Origin: Bdellovibrionales bacterium RIFOXYC1_FULL_37_79
Lineage (GTDB): Bacteria > Bdellovibrionota > Bacteriovoracia > Bacteriovoracales > Bacteriovoracaceae
Reading direction: 5' to 3'
NCBI GenBank assembly: GCA_001770015.1
Contig: MEQB01000025.1
Coordinates: forward strand, 1 to 47,531
Length of the DNA: 47,531 nt
The notes below the pieces were generated by a model that did not search any database, had not been told where the DNA came from, and worked only from the letters and a program-made list of their open reading frames with translations. Shown one piece after another: positions 38,781-47,016 of this stretch (its first letter is position 1; each line of letters begins with the position of its first letter). Both the position numbers and the translations under genes were made by a program.

Positions 38781-38871
38781 TTTGTGGAAAACTATTCAAA
38801 GAGTATATAAAATCAATAATATAGAGATACTAATTATTAACACAGAAAATTTATCATGTGGAAAAAATAGG

Positions 38872-40446
38872 TTAAAGTTGACTTTCTATGGCCACAACGT
38901 CAGTGGAAAGAGAGTTATCAGTTTTTAAATCCTGCTTAACTTTTTCAACAGCATGCATCACAGTAGTGTGATCACGATTACCATAATATTTACCGATTTC
39001 TTTTAGAGTTGAACCTAAAATTTTCTGGGATAAATACATTGCCATATGTCTCGCCCTGGCAATTTCTTTATTTCTGGCTTTAGATTTTAAATCAGCCAAA
39101 GGTATTTTGGTTTGTTTCGAAGTGGCTTTAGCAATTGAGTCCAGGCTTGTTTTTTCTTGGTCGGTATTTTTATGTAATTTTAAGATTTCTTTTACAATTT
39201 CTACATCAATTTCAATTTTCATGTAATCAGAAAAAGCCTTGAGCCTAACAAGTGATCCCTCCAATTCTCGAATGCTTGATTTTATCGAACTGGCAATAAG
39301 GTTAATAATGTCTTCCTTTAAGTAAAGATCTAATTCGTTAGCTTTCTTTTTTAAAATTGCAATTCTGGTTTCTAAATCAGGTCTTTGAATATCAATAACT
39401 AGACCCCATTGAAGTCTTGTTTTAATTCGATCTTCCAGTCCGTCAATTTGCTTGGGTGATTTATCAGAAGTAAAGATGAGTTGCTTGCGTTTTATATGAA
39501 GTTCATTAAAAATATGAAAAAATTCATTCTGAGTACCCTCTTTACCGCTTAACTCATGAATATCATCAATAATTAGTACGTCTGTTTTTTCGGTATATTT
39601 TTTTTGAAATTCATGTATTTCTTTTTTTTGAATATAATAAATCATGTCTTTTAAAAAATCCCTGCCGGTGGTTAAGCAAAGAGCGAGGTTTGGGTAGCGA
39701 AGATTTATTTCGTTAGCAATGGCGTGGAGTAAATGGGTTTTACCAAGTCCAGAATCACTATAGAAATAAAGGGTGGGATATTTTCCTGTTTCACCTGGAT
39801 TTTCAGCCACCGCTTTCGCTGTTGCAAATGCCATATTATTAGAGGGACCGATAATAAAATTATCAAAATTTTTGGAAATATCAATATGGTTCATGTGAAC
39901 TTCGGGGCGATTCATATATTTAATATAGGTAGATTCAGCATTTAACCTCAAATCTTCGTTATTTTGAGTAAGAGTAAATTTAGCAGTTTTAGCAGATTTT
40001 ATCGGAGACAAACGAGAGGAGTCGCCCGAGACTAAAACTCGTTCTGGCTGAAATGGTCTAATTGAATGGTTAGGGGTGGTTGCGCCTATAATAATATTAA
40101 TATCATACTTTTTTCCAAAAATGCTTTCAACGGAGGCATCGATGGATGAAAGATAATTATTTTCAATAGTTGACTTAATAAAAGGGGTGGAAACACGAAA
40201 AACAATTTTGTCTAAAAAAACCGAATCTAAATAAAAATTATTTTCAAAAAATGCATTATATTTTTCTGGAGAGATATGGGATTTAAGATTGCCTAAAATT
40301 TCTTTTTGAATGAGATCGTACTCGTCGGCAGAAAATGAATCTGACTTGGTTAATGGTTGTTCAAATGTTTTGTCAGAAGAAATGTTGGAAGATGAAATAT
40401 CGGTTTTGTTTTTAAGGAAATGATGAAATGGAAAACCTTGATCCAT
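38872..40446 (-). CDS. dnaA: Chromosomal replication initiator protein
   Basis: This 524-residue initiator has domain I at about 41-115, a linker, an AAA+ domain (about 185-400) and a DNA-binding domain IV. Walker A is SDSGLGKT (230-237), with Ser at the first glycine position; Walker B is VLIIDDIHEL. Domain IV has GNRDHTTVMHAVEKV and ARHMAMYLSQK, which contact the DnaA boxes. About 40 residues precede domain I, an N-terminal extension compared with most DnaA proteins. The ATG at 40446 has AAGGA 8 bases upstream. It is the only gene between the proposed origin and rpmH. Confidence 0.97.
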   Translation of the reverse strand: MDQGFPFHHFLKNKTDISSSNISSDKTFEQPLTKSDSFSADEYDLIQKEILGNLKSHISPEKYNAFFENNFYLDSVFLDKIVFRVSTPFIKSTIENNYLSSIDASVESIFGKKYDINIIIGATTPNHSIRPFQPERVLVSGDSSRLSPIKSAKTAKFTLTQNNEDLRLNAESTYIKYMNRPEVHMNHIDISKNFDNFIIGPSNNMAFATAKAVAENPGETGKYPTLYFYSDSGLGKTHLLHAIANEINLRYPNLALCLTTGRDFLKDMIYYIQKKEIHEFQKKYTEKTDVLIIDDIHELSGKEGTQNEFFHIFNELHIKRKQLIFTSDKSPKQIDGLEDRIKTRLQWGLVIDIQRPDLETRIAILKKKANELDLYLKEDIINLIASSIKSSIRELEGSLVRLKAFSDYMKIEIDVEIVKEILKLHKNTDQEKTSLDSIAKATSKQTKIPLADLKSKARNKEIARARHMAMYLSQKILGSTLKEIGKYYGNRDHTTVMHAVEKVKQDLKTDNSLSTDVVAIESQL

Positions 40447-40480
40447 GCTCGGAGTCCTTATGTTTGTTTTTTAGTGGTTT

Positions 40481-40509
40481 CTTTTAACAACAGATTTCTT
40501 TAATTGCAA
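40481..40509 (-). promoter_or_regulatory. Candidate dnaA promoter
   Basis: On the minus strand TTGCAA (40504-40509) and TAAAAG (40481-40486) are 17 bp apart. They lie about 35 bp before the dnaA start. The -10 match is weak. Confidence 0.35.
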
Positions 40510-40545
40510 GGTAAGAGTTTTAAATAATTTTATGACGGAAACGCT

Positions 40546-40561
40546 GGCCACTATTGTGGCC
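40546..40561. repeat. Perfect inverted repeat in the dnaA-rpmH gap
   Basis: GGCCAC, a TATT loop and GTGGCC form a perfect 6-bp stem about 100 bp upstream of dnaA and 153 bp upstream of rpmH. It has no T-run on either side and may be an operator rather than a terminator. Confidence 0.45.
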
Positions 40562-40678
40562 TGGTTAATAAATTAAGATTTTGTCACAGTTTTAAATTTA
40601 TAGTTTTTTAGCACGTTATTTCTTTTATACCATTGACCTTTTTATAAATGATAGGTAAAGGTATATGAACTATGTGGG

Positions 40679-40684
40679 TATAAT
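40679..40684 (+). promoter_or_regulatory. -10 element of the rpmH promoter
   Basis: A perfect TATAAT lies 30 bp upstream of the rpmH ATG. No good -35 stands at 17 bp; TTGACC at 40633-40638 is too far away to pair with it. Confidence 0.45.
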
Positions 40685-40713
40685 TAATAAATATTGTTTA
40701 TGGCGAGGAATTT

Positions 40714-40866
40714 ATGTCGAAGCGAACATGGCAACCAAAGAAGAAAAAGAGATTAAAAGTTCATGGCTTTCTAAAAAGAATGTCAACAAATAACGGCCGA
40801 AGTGTTATCAGTCGTCGAAGAGCCAAAGGACGTAAGAATCTTACGGTAACCATAGGTGAGAAATAA
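40714..40866 (+). CDS. rpmH: 50S ribosomal protein L34
   Basis: The 50-residue, strongly basic protein starts [19 protein letters not shown] and contains the family motif [23 protein letters not shown]. The ATG at 40714 has GAGGA 5 bases upstream. It ends 5 bp before rnpA, as in most bacteria. Confidence 0.97.
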   Translation: MSKRTWQPKKKKRLKVHGFLKRMSTNNGRSVISRRRAKGRKNLTVTIGEK

Positions 40867-40871
40867 GATAG

Positions 40872-41231
40872 GTGTCGTGTAATTCTTTTTCAAAAGACTT
40901 TCGTCTGCTAAAACCAAGTGATTTTGAAAATCTAAAAATTGAACGCTTGGTTGTTAGAAGAAAATTTTTAAGCGCTTATTATAAAAAATCAAAAATTGAT
41001 AGCAAGCTAACGAGAATAGGGATAAGTGTTTCAAAAAAAGTTGGTAAAGCTAATTTTCGAAATCTTTTAAAAAGGCTGATTCGGGAAAATTTCAGAACTT
41101 CAGTTTTTAAAAATCTGGGAAGGGATATATCTTTCGTAGTATCAACCCGTTGTAAAATAGATGATCTGGAACTTTTTAAAAAAATGATTTCTGAAATTTT
41201 ATTGGATATAAGTAAAAATGGTCGTAAATAA
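40872..41231 (+). CDS. rnpA: Ribonuclease P protein component
   Basis: This 119-residue basic protein assists the catalytic RNA in trimming tRNA 5' ends. The family motif is in RIGISVSKKVGKANFRNLLKRLIREN, where RN-LKR replaces the usual RNR-KR. The start is a GTG at 40872, because no ATG precedes the conserved part. It lies 5 bp after rpmH and overlaps yidD by 14 bp. Confidence 0.92.
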   Translation: MSCNSFSKDFRLLKPSDFENLKIERLVVRRKFLSAYYKKSKIDSKLTRIGISVSKKVGKANFRNLLKRLIRENFRTSVFKNLGRDISFVVSTRCKIDDLELFKKMISEILLDISKNGRK

Positions 41232-41451
41232 TGTTATAATTTTTTTTATTAAACTATATAAGTTATTTTTATCGCCCATATTGGGTCATCGCTGTCGTTT
41301 TTATCCTACATGTTCCAGCTATGGAGTAGAAGTATTTCAAAGACATTTATTTCATAAAGCTGTATGGTTGCTCATTCTACGAATAATAAAATGTCACCCC
41401 TTTAATAGCGGAGGATATGATCCGGTTCCCGCTTCGGAGAAAAAATTATGA
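41218..41451 (+). CDS. yidD: Membrane protein insertion efficiency factor
   Basis: The 77-residue protein has the family layout: an amphipathic N-terminus (IKLYKLFLSPILG), then CRFYPTCSSYGVEVFQRH, then the ILRIIKCHPFNSGGYDPVP tail. It supports YidC-dependent insertion at the inner membrane. It overlaps rnpA by 14 bp and yidC by 4 bp. Confidence 0.95.
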   Translation: MVVNNVIIFFIKLYKLFLSPILGHRCRFYPTCSSYGVEVFQRHLFHKAVWLLILRIIKCHPFNSGGYDPVPASEKKL

Positions 41452-42914
41452 ACACAGAACAGATGCGTTTAATAATAGCGGTTTCGTTATCAGCGCTAGT
41501 CTTATTTACTTGGCAGATATTTTTTGCTCCTAAAGAAAATCGCAATATAATTAGTAATCAGCCAGAAGTGATCAAAGAACATCTATCAACAGTTGTAAAT
41601 AATAAAGAAGAAGCTGTAGCTGAAACGGTTATTAATAATCAAGAATCCAATTTAACAGTTACAAATATCAATATTGAGGGAAATAATTCTTCCTTTAATA
41701 TTACCAACGAATTAGTCCTGGTTGATGCAAAAGGTGCTTACGCTAAAAATAGTGTTTTTAGTACGACGGGCAATGCTGGTCCGATTGAAATTTATATTGT
41801 TAATGACAACAGACCAATTAAATTAAATTTTGATATTAAATATGATGAAAAAAATAATATTTACCATGGAAATGATTTAAAAAATGGTGTTCAACTTACC
41901 TTAAAACCTGGAGAAACTGGAAAGTTATTTTTCTCTCTACAATCAAATAATAGTCTGCTTTATGAAATCAAATTAAGGGCCAAACAACATAAGCAAGATC
42001 AAAAAATCAGACAATTTGTAATTTTTAGCCAAGATATAAAAAGAGTCGATGTTGGAGATGATAAGAAATTGGATGGTTCCATTAAATGGTTGGGTATTGA
42101 CTTTAATTATCACTTACTGGCTATTGTTTTTACTGAAAAAATTCCATCTAAACAATCGGCTGATAAAAATGGTGAATTGGTAGTTAATTTTTCAAATTCA
42201 AATAATAAACTTGAGGGATATTTTTTCTACCAACAAAAAAATTATGATCATTTGGTTAAAGCGGGAGACAATCTTCAAGCGGCTGTTGATTTCGGAATGT
42301 TTGCAATTGTAGCGGTTCCCATCTTAAGAGGGTTACAATTTTTTTATAAATATCTGCCTAATTATGGAATAGCTATTATTTTATTAACGTTAGTAGTAAG
42401 AATTATTTTACTTCCTTTAAATTATAAGTCTTTCAAAAGCATGAAGAAAATGCAGGAAATTCAACCTGAAATGAATAAATTGAAAGAAAAATTTAAAGAT
42501 GATCCACAAAGAATGCAAAAAGAAACTATGGAACTTTTTAAAAGAGCAGGTGCTAATCCCCTGGGTGGATGTTTGCCTCTTCTATTACAATTACCGATAT
42601 TTTTTGCTTTTTATCAAGTATTATTTTCTGCCGTAGAACTTGTCGGCGCACCTTTTTTTGGTTGGATAATAGATTTGTCATCCAAAGATCCCTATTATGT
42701 TCTTCCTGTTCTGATGACGGTCACAATGTTTGTTCAACAAAAATTTATGCCATCACCCACCACAGATCCAACTCAAAAGAAAATTATGCTTTTTATGCCA
42801 CTAGTTTTTGGAGTAATTATGAAGGATTTACCGGCAGGCTTGACGCTTTATATTTTTGTTTCAACATTAGTTGGAATTATTCAACAATATGTAATTAGTA
42901 TTTCCAAGAAATGA
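41448..42914 (+). CDS. yidC: Membrane protein insertase YidC
   Basis: The 488-residue insertase has an N-terminal membrane helix (about 6-25), a large periplasmic beta-sandwich domain (about 80-275) and a conserved five-helix core from about 290. The core carries IILLTLVVRIILLPLNYKSF with the essential Arg, the QEIQPEMNKLKEKFKDDP hairpin loop and GCLPLLLQLPIFFAFYQVL. The length is a little short for a Gram-negative YidC. GGAG lies 8 bases before the ATG. Confidence 0.97.
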   Translation: MNTEQMRLIIAVSLSALVLFTWQIFFAPKENRNIISNQPEVIKEHLSTVVNNKEEAVAETVINNQESNLTVTNINIEGNNSSFNITNELVLVDAKGAYAKNSVFSTTGNAGPIEIYIVNDNRPIKLNFDIKYDEKNNIYHGNDLKNGVQLTLKPGETGKLFFSLQSNNSLLYEIKLRAKQHKQDQKIRQFVIFSQDIKRVDVGDDKKLDGSIKWLGIDFNYHLLAIVFTEKIPSKQSADKNGELVVNFSNSNNKLEGYFFYQQKNYDHLVKAGDNLQAAVDFGMFAIVAVPILRGLQFFYKYLPNYGIAIILLTLVVRIILLPLNYKSFKSMKKMQEIQPEMNKLKEKFKDDPQRMQKETMELFKRAGANPLGGCLPLLLQLPIFFAFYQVLFSAVELVGAPFFGWIIDLSSKDPYYVLPVLMTVTMFVQQKFMPSPTTDPTQKKIMLFMPLVFGVIMKDLPAGLTLYIFVSTLVGIIQQYVISISKK

Positions 42915-42917
42915 GTT

Positions 42918-44438
42918 GTGAATGCTTTATTTGATAATAAAATTATAATTGCTTGTAGCAGTGGTAACCAATCTAATTGTGCTATCACGGTTATTAGAAT
43001 TAGTGGAAAACAAATTTTGGATGAGTGTCAAAAATGGTTTTCTAAAAAATTAAATTCTATTCAACCAAGAAAAATGTATAGATCTCAAATTATAGATAAT
43101 CATCAATGTATTGATGATATAATGCTTTGTTTTTTTGCTAATCCTAATAGTTATACCGGCGAAAACGTTCTTGAACTTTATGTGCATGGTAATATTTTAA
43201 ATGTAAAAAGAATTTTGGCTCTTTTTTGTAAGTCGGAAAAAATTCGTTTTGCCCAACCAGGAGAATTCACTTATCGAGCATTAAAAAATAAAAAAATTAG
43301 TCTTACTCAAGCTGAGGGATTGGATCTTTTATTAAATGCTAATAATGGGATTGCTTTTAAGCAAGGTTTAGATATTTTGCAAGGTAATTTGCATAAAAAA
43401 TTTTTATCCTTATATAAAAGTTTTCGAAATTTAAAGGTTACTTTTGAATTACAAATCGATTTTTTGGAAGATGTTGGAGAGAAATCAGCGAATCAACAAC
43501 TTGATTTCGCTTTAAAAGATTTTGAGTCTAAAATAACCGACTTATATATAAAAACTTTAACCAATAAATCTCATTTATTAACACCAACGGTGGTTGTGGT
43601 AGGTCAAACTAATGCAGGAAAAAGCTCTTTTTTTAATAATATTCTTGGATTAAATCGATCAATTGTTTCAAAAATTAAAGGGACTACGAGAGATTACGTT
43701 AGCGATTATATTACTATTGAAGAAAACCTATTTCAGTTTATCGATACTGCTGGGATAAGAAATTCATATGAAGAAATTGAAATGGAAGGAATTAAAAGAT
43801 CAAAAGAAATAATGAAAAATGCTTTTTTTTGTGTGATGGTCTTGAACCCATTTGAAACTGATTACGATGAATTAAAGTCTCTGGATTTAAATAAAATTGA
43901 TATGTTTATTGTTAGTCATGCAGACTGTAAAAATTCATATGCTGAATGTAAAAAACTTGAAAAAATTTTAAATCAAAAAGTTTATTTTACCAATTTGAAT
44001 TATGATAATGAAAATTGTCAAAGTGGTCCTATAGGACCAGATAAAACTAGTGGTCCTATAGGACCAGATAAAACTAGTGGTCCTATAGGACCAGACAAAA
44101 TTAGTGGTTCTATAGGACCAGATAAAATTAGTGGTCCTATAGGACCAGATATTATAAATGGTTGTTTTTTAAAGGAAGAATTTTATAGAAATGTTCATAG
44201 TAAATTTTTAAAATTTTCTGAAACTGATACTCTTTTTATTGAAAGGCAACGTACTTATATTAACAAAACGTATAATAAATATCTAAAATTTAAAGAATTA
44301 TTGAAATGCAATACGGATATTGCTATCTCTATAAGCGAATTGTCTATATTAGAAAACGAAATTAGTCAATTAATTGGAATTATTTCTACTGATGATTTAT
44401 TAGGTGATATTTTTAAAAACTTTTGTATAGGTAAATAA
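42918..44438 (+). CDS. mnmE: tRNA modification GTPase MnmE with an in-frame repeat insertion
   Basis: This 506-residue GTPase works with MnmG on wobble uridine 34 (5-carboxymethylaminomethyl). The N-terminal folate domain (1-118) has SYTGENVLEL and AQPGEFTYRA. The G domain has G1 GQTNAGKSS (229-237), GTTRD (255-259) and DTAGI (276-280). The G4 position after strand MFIV reads SHAD (333-336), not NKxD. Residues 369-411 are five 9-residue repeats, SGPIGPDK(T/I), absent from normal MnmE. The end FCIGK keeps the catalytic Cys. The start is a GTG at 42918, 3 bp after yidC. It joins mnmG without any gap. Confidence 0.93.
   Translation: MNALFDNKIIIACSSGNQSNCAITVIRISGKQILDECQKWFSKKLNSIQPRKMYRSQIIDNHQCIDDIMLCFFANPNSYTGENVLELYVHGNILNVKRILALFCKSEKIRFAQPGEFTYRALKNKKISLTQAEGLDLLLNANNGIAFKQGLDILQGNLHKKFLSLYKSFRNLKVTFELQIDFLEDVGEKSANQQLDFALKDFESKITDLYIKTLTNKSHLLTPTVVVVGQTNAGKSSFFNNILGLNRSIVSKIKGTTRDYVSDYITIEENLFQFIDTAGIRNSYEEIEMEGIKRSKEIMKNAFFCVMVLNPFETDYDELKSLDLNKIDMFIVSHADCKNSYAECKKLEKILNQKVYFTNLNYDNENCQSGPIGPDKTSGPIGPDKTSGPIGPDKISGSIGPDKISGPIGPDIINGCFLKEEFYRNVHSKFLKFSETDTLFIERQRTYINKTYNKYLKFKELLKCNTDIAISISELSILENEISQLIGIISTDDLLGDIFKNFCIGK
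44022..44150 (+). repeat. In-frame palindromic tandem repeat inside mnmE
   Basis: Four full 27-bp units (44022, 44049, 44076 and 44103) and a partial fifth (44130-44150) each carry the perfect 14-bp palindrome GGTCCTATAGGACC, except unit 4, which has one change. With one extra base on each side the palindrome is 16 bp. The unit is nine codons, so the frame is kept. It sits in the loop after the last strand of the MnmE G domain. Confidence 0.95.
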
Positions 44439-46295
44439 ATGGAGAAATCCACATTTGATATTGTTGTAGTAGGTGCTGGTCATGCTGGAATTGAAGCCGC
44501 ATGGATGGTTGGTAACATTGGGTTAAAGGTTGCTTTGATTAATTTGCCAGGTGTTCAAATTGCTGAAACTCCGTGTAATCCGGCGATTGGAGGTGTTGGC
44601 AAGGGCCAATTAGTTAGAGAGATTGATGCCATGGGTGGTTTAATGGGTAAAATCACAGATTTATCCGCTATCCATTATAAGGTTTTAAATGAAAGTAAAG
44701 GTTATGCAGTACAATCTACCAGGGTTCAAGTAGACAAAGAGCGGTATTCAGTATTCGCTGAAAAATTTTTGAGAGAAAATAAAAATATAAGTATTATCAG
44801 CGCAAAAGTTGTTAAAATAAATTATATTGCAGCAGACTGTTTTGAAATTAGATTAGAAAACAATGACTTAATTTCTTCTAAGGCAGCCATTGTTTGTACA
44901 GGCACTTTTCTTAATGGGAAACTACATATTGGCGCTGAACAAATTCCAGGAGGGGTGTTTGGTTGTGATCGATCTGATTCATTGATTAGTATTTGCCCTG
45001 TTATTGAGGCAAGTAAACGCTTTAAAACTGGAACTCCTGCTAGAATTTGTAAAAGTAGTATTAATTGGAGCAAATTAGAAAAACAAAATTCCGAACCAAC
45101 CGCGCAAAATTTTCATATTTTGCATAATGATTTTGAAAGATTTAACCAACAGATAACGTGTTATTTAACTAGAACTAATCAAAGAACTATGGAAATAATT
45201 CGTAGAAATAGAAATATTGCCCCGCTTTATAATGGCCAAATAAAAGGTATTGGGCCACGATATTGTCCCAGTATTGAGGATAAAGCTTTTCGTTATCAAG
45301 ATAGAAATGAACATCATATTTTTCTTGAAATGGAAGGCCATGAACTTGACAGTGTTTACCCCAATGGAATTTCAACTAGCCTACCAAAAGAAGTTCAAAA
45401 TGAATTCATTCATTCAATTGTTGGATTGGAAGATGCTCAAATTTTAAAATATGGTTATGCTGTTGAATATGATGTTGTTGATCCAACGGTTCTAAATTTT
45501 GGTTTAGGACATAAAGATTTTCACGGATTGTATTTTGCTGGACAAATTAATGGAACTTCAGGTTACGAGGAAGCGGCAGCGCAGGGCGTTATCTCTGGAA
45601 TTAATGCTTCTTTAAAAATTTTAAATAAGGCCCCCATCATTTTTTCTAGAAATGATTGTTATCTGGGAGTATTGATCGAAGATATTATTACCAATGATAG
45701 GGATGAACCTTATAGATTGTTCACCGCTAGGGCCGAAAATAGATTATTTATTAGAGAAGATAATACGATTAATCGTATGCACTGTTATCGAGAGAAACTG
45801 GGTCTTCATCAAGATATTGATCAATTCCAAAATAACTATATTAATTATTTTAATTTGTTAGAAGAATTTGCTGAAAGTTATTTTTTTAAATCTAATGATT
45901 TAATTATGCACAAATTCAACAATAATGGTTATGGAGTTATTGATGCAAGATTATCCTTGTCTGAATTATTAAAACGAGCACATTTAGACCCGGTTAAGAC
46001 ATTATCACAAGAAATAAGTGATCAATTAGTTAAAATTGATTATAAAATTATTAAATCCGTAGCTATTTCTCAGAAATATAGAGGCTATATAACTAAGGCT
46101 AATAATGAATTTGAAAACTTAAATAAACTTGATGCACTTAAAATTAATTGGAAATTAATAGCCGAAAATGAGCGTATTTCTAATGAGTGTAGACAAAGAA
46201 TTATAAAAACCAAACCTGAAAGTTTTTCTCAACTTAGAAGAATTAATGGAATCAGACCCGCAACCATTGCCTATGTTGCTACAATGTATAATTAA
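44439..46295 (+). CDS. mnmG: tRNA uridine 5-carboxymethylaminomethyl modification enzyme MnmG
   Basis: The 618-residue FAD enzyme is MnmE's partner. The FAD motif is VVGAGHAGIEAAW (about 10-22). TPCNPAIGGVGKGQLVREIDAMGG, the catalytic-Cys region and GTPARI follow, then the C-terminal RAENRLFIREDN. Full length. It starts directly after the mnmE stop and its stop overlaps the rsmG start (TAATG). Confidence 0.98.
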   Translation: MEKSTFDIVVVGAGHAGIEAAWMVGNIGLKVALINLPGVQIAETPCNPAIGGVGKGQLVREIDAMGGLMGKITDLSAIHYKVLNESKGYAVQSTRVQVDKERYSVFAEKFLRENKNISIISAKVVKINYIAADCFEIRLENNDLISSKAAIVCTGTFLNGKLHIGAEQIPGGVFGCDRSDSLISICPVIEASKRFKTGTPARICKSSINWSKLEKQNSEPTAQNFHILHNDFERFNQQITCYLTRTNQRTMEIIRRNRNIAPLYNGQIKGIGPRYCPSIEDKAFRYQDRNEHHIFLEMEGHELDSVYPNGISTSLPKEVQNEFIHSIVGLEDAQILKYGYAVEYDVVDPTVLNFGLGHKDFHGLYFAGQINGTSGYEEAAAQGVISGINASLKILNKAPIIFSRNDCYLGVLIEDIITNDRDEPYRLFTARAENRLFIREDNTINRMHCYREKLGLHQDIDQFQNNYINYFNLLEEFAESYFFKSNDLIMHKFNNNGYGVIDARLSLSELLKRAHLDPVKTLSQEISDQLVKIDYKIIKSVAISQKYRGYITKANNEFENLNKLDALKINWKLIAENERISNECRQRIIKTKPESFSQLRRINGIRPATIAYVATMYN

Positions 46296-46927
46296 TGGAA
46301 TTTAGCAAACAATTACATAAATTAATTTTTGAAGATTTTAAGGGATTAAATTTAACAAATTATTCGAGTTTTAATGATTTTCAATTATTGCAAATTTCTG
46401 ACTCTATTAAACCCCTGGAAATCAGTTCTATATTCAAAAAAGCCATTGAGGATAAAGGAATTGTAATTGATGTCGGTTTTGGTGGCGGATTTCCTATTCT
46501 ACCCTTAGCTAATTTTTTTCCCGATATTCAATTTTTAGGCATTGAAGCAAAGAGAAAGAAAGTAGATGCGGTTAATATAATAAAAAATAAATTAAAATTA
46601 GATAATGTTCATTTGATTCACCAGCGAATTGAAAATCTTATTATCGACATGGAAGTGGTTATTGTGGTTAAGGCAGTTTCAGACATCAAGGATTTATTAA
46701 ATAAAATTATCACAATAAAAAATATTAATGTTTTTTTTTATAAGGGGCCCAATATTGATGAAAAAGAAAATTTTGAGGATGTGTTAATTTCCTGGGAAAT
46801 AATTGAAAATAAAAAATATTCGTTGGAAAATTTTCAACGATCACTTATTGGTTTTTCTAATAAAAATGTTCCATGTGGAACTTTTTTAAAAAAGGATAAA
46901 ATAATTTTGTCGAAAATTTTAAAATAA
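46295..46927 (+). CDS. rsmG: 16S rRNA (guanine527-N7)-methyltransferase RsmG
   Basis: The 210-residue SAM enzyme has the motif VIDVGFGGGFPILPLA (about 57-72) and GIEAKRKKVDAV (about 80-91). The typical YKGP segment is replaced by FYKGPNIDEKE. The ATG shares its A with the mnmG stop codon. A parS-like site is embedded in its last codons (residues 192-197, VPCGTF). Confidence 0.92.
   Translation: MEFSKQLHKLIFEDFKGLNLTNYSSFNDFQLLQISDSIKPLEISSIFKKAIEDKGIVIDVGFGGGFPILPLANFFPDIQFLGIEAKRKKVDAVNIIKNKLKLDNVHLIHQRIENLIIDMEVVIVVKAVSDIKDLLNKIITIKNINVFFYKGPNIDEKENFEDVLISWEIIENKKYSLENFQRSLIGFSNKNVPCGTFLKKDKIILSKILK
46867..46882. promoter_or_regulatory. parS-like site 1, within rsmG
   Basis: TGTTCCATGTGGAACT matches the bacterial parS consensus TGTTCCACGTGGAACA at 14 of 16 positions. 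It lies within the 3' end of rsmG. It would nucleate ParB. Confidence 0.8.
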
Positions 46928-46928
46928 A

Positions 46929-46944
46929 TGTTCCATGTGGAACT
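46929..46944. promoter_or_regulatory. parS-like site 2, between rsmG and parA
   Basis: This site is identical to the site at 46867-46882 and lies 62 bp downstream of it. A 9-bp hairpin (46939-46960, GGAACTTTT / AAAAGTTCC) overlaps its right half. Confidence 0.8.
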
Positions 46945-46960
46945 TTTATGAAAAAGTTCC

Positions 46961-46989
46961 TTGTCAAACATTTCGCTTTAAACTAAAAA
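46961..46989 (+). promoter_or_regulatory. Candidate parA promoter
   Basis: TTGTCA (46961-46966) and TAAAAA (46984-46989) are 17 bp apart, about 28 bp before the parA start. The second parS-like site lies just upstream, so ParB binding could affect it. Confidence 0.4.
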
Positions 46990-47016
46990 TATATTAAATA
47001 ATAAACGGAGATTTGC

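Larger units (their letters stand above)
38394..38871. other. Probable replication origin (oriC)
   Basis: This very AT-rich 478-bp gap between dnaA and dnaN has no credible gene. It holds two perfect DnaA boxes: TTATACACA on the minus strand (38486-38494) and TTATTCACA on the plus strand (38772-38780). Near-matches with one mismatch lie at 38534-38542, 38704-38712, 38716-38724, 38783-38791 and 38857-38865. An almost pure AT stretch at 38438-38483 would suit the unwinding element. Gene direction switches near here. The GC-skew change was not computed. Confidence 0.85.

Noticed and set aside
38388-38928. Two plus-strand frames (95 and 79 residues) in the dnaA-dnaN gap
   Set aside because: They read through AT-rich origin DNA and DnaA boxes, have no ribosome binding site or family motif, and the second runs into dnaA on the other strand.
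43890-43901. NKID in MnmE as the G4 motif
   Set aside because: It stands before the beta strand MFIV, whereas G4 follows that strand; SHAD occupies the expected place.
44022-44150. Tandem repeat considered as a CRISPR array
   Set aside because: Units are directly adjacent with no unique spacers, keep the mnmE frame, and encode a regular nine-residue repeat.
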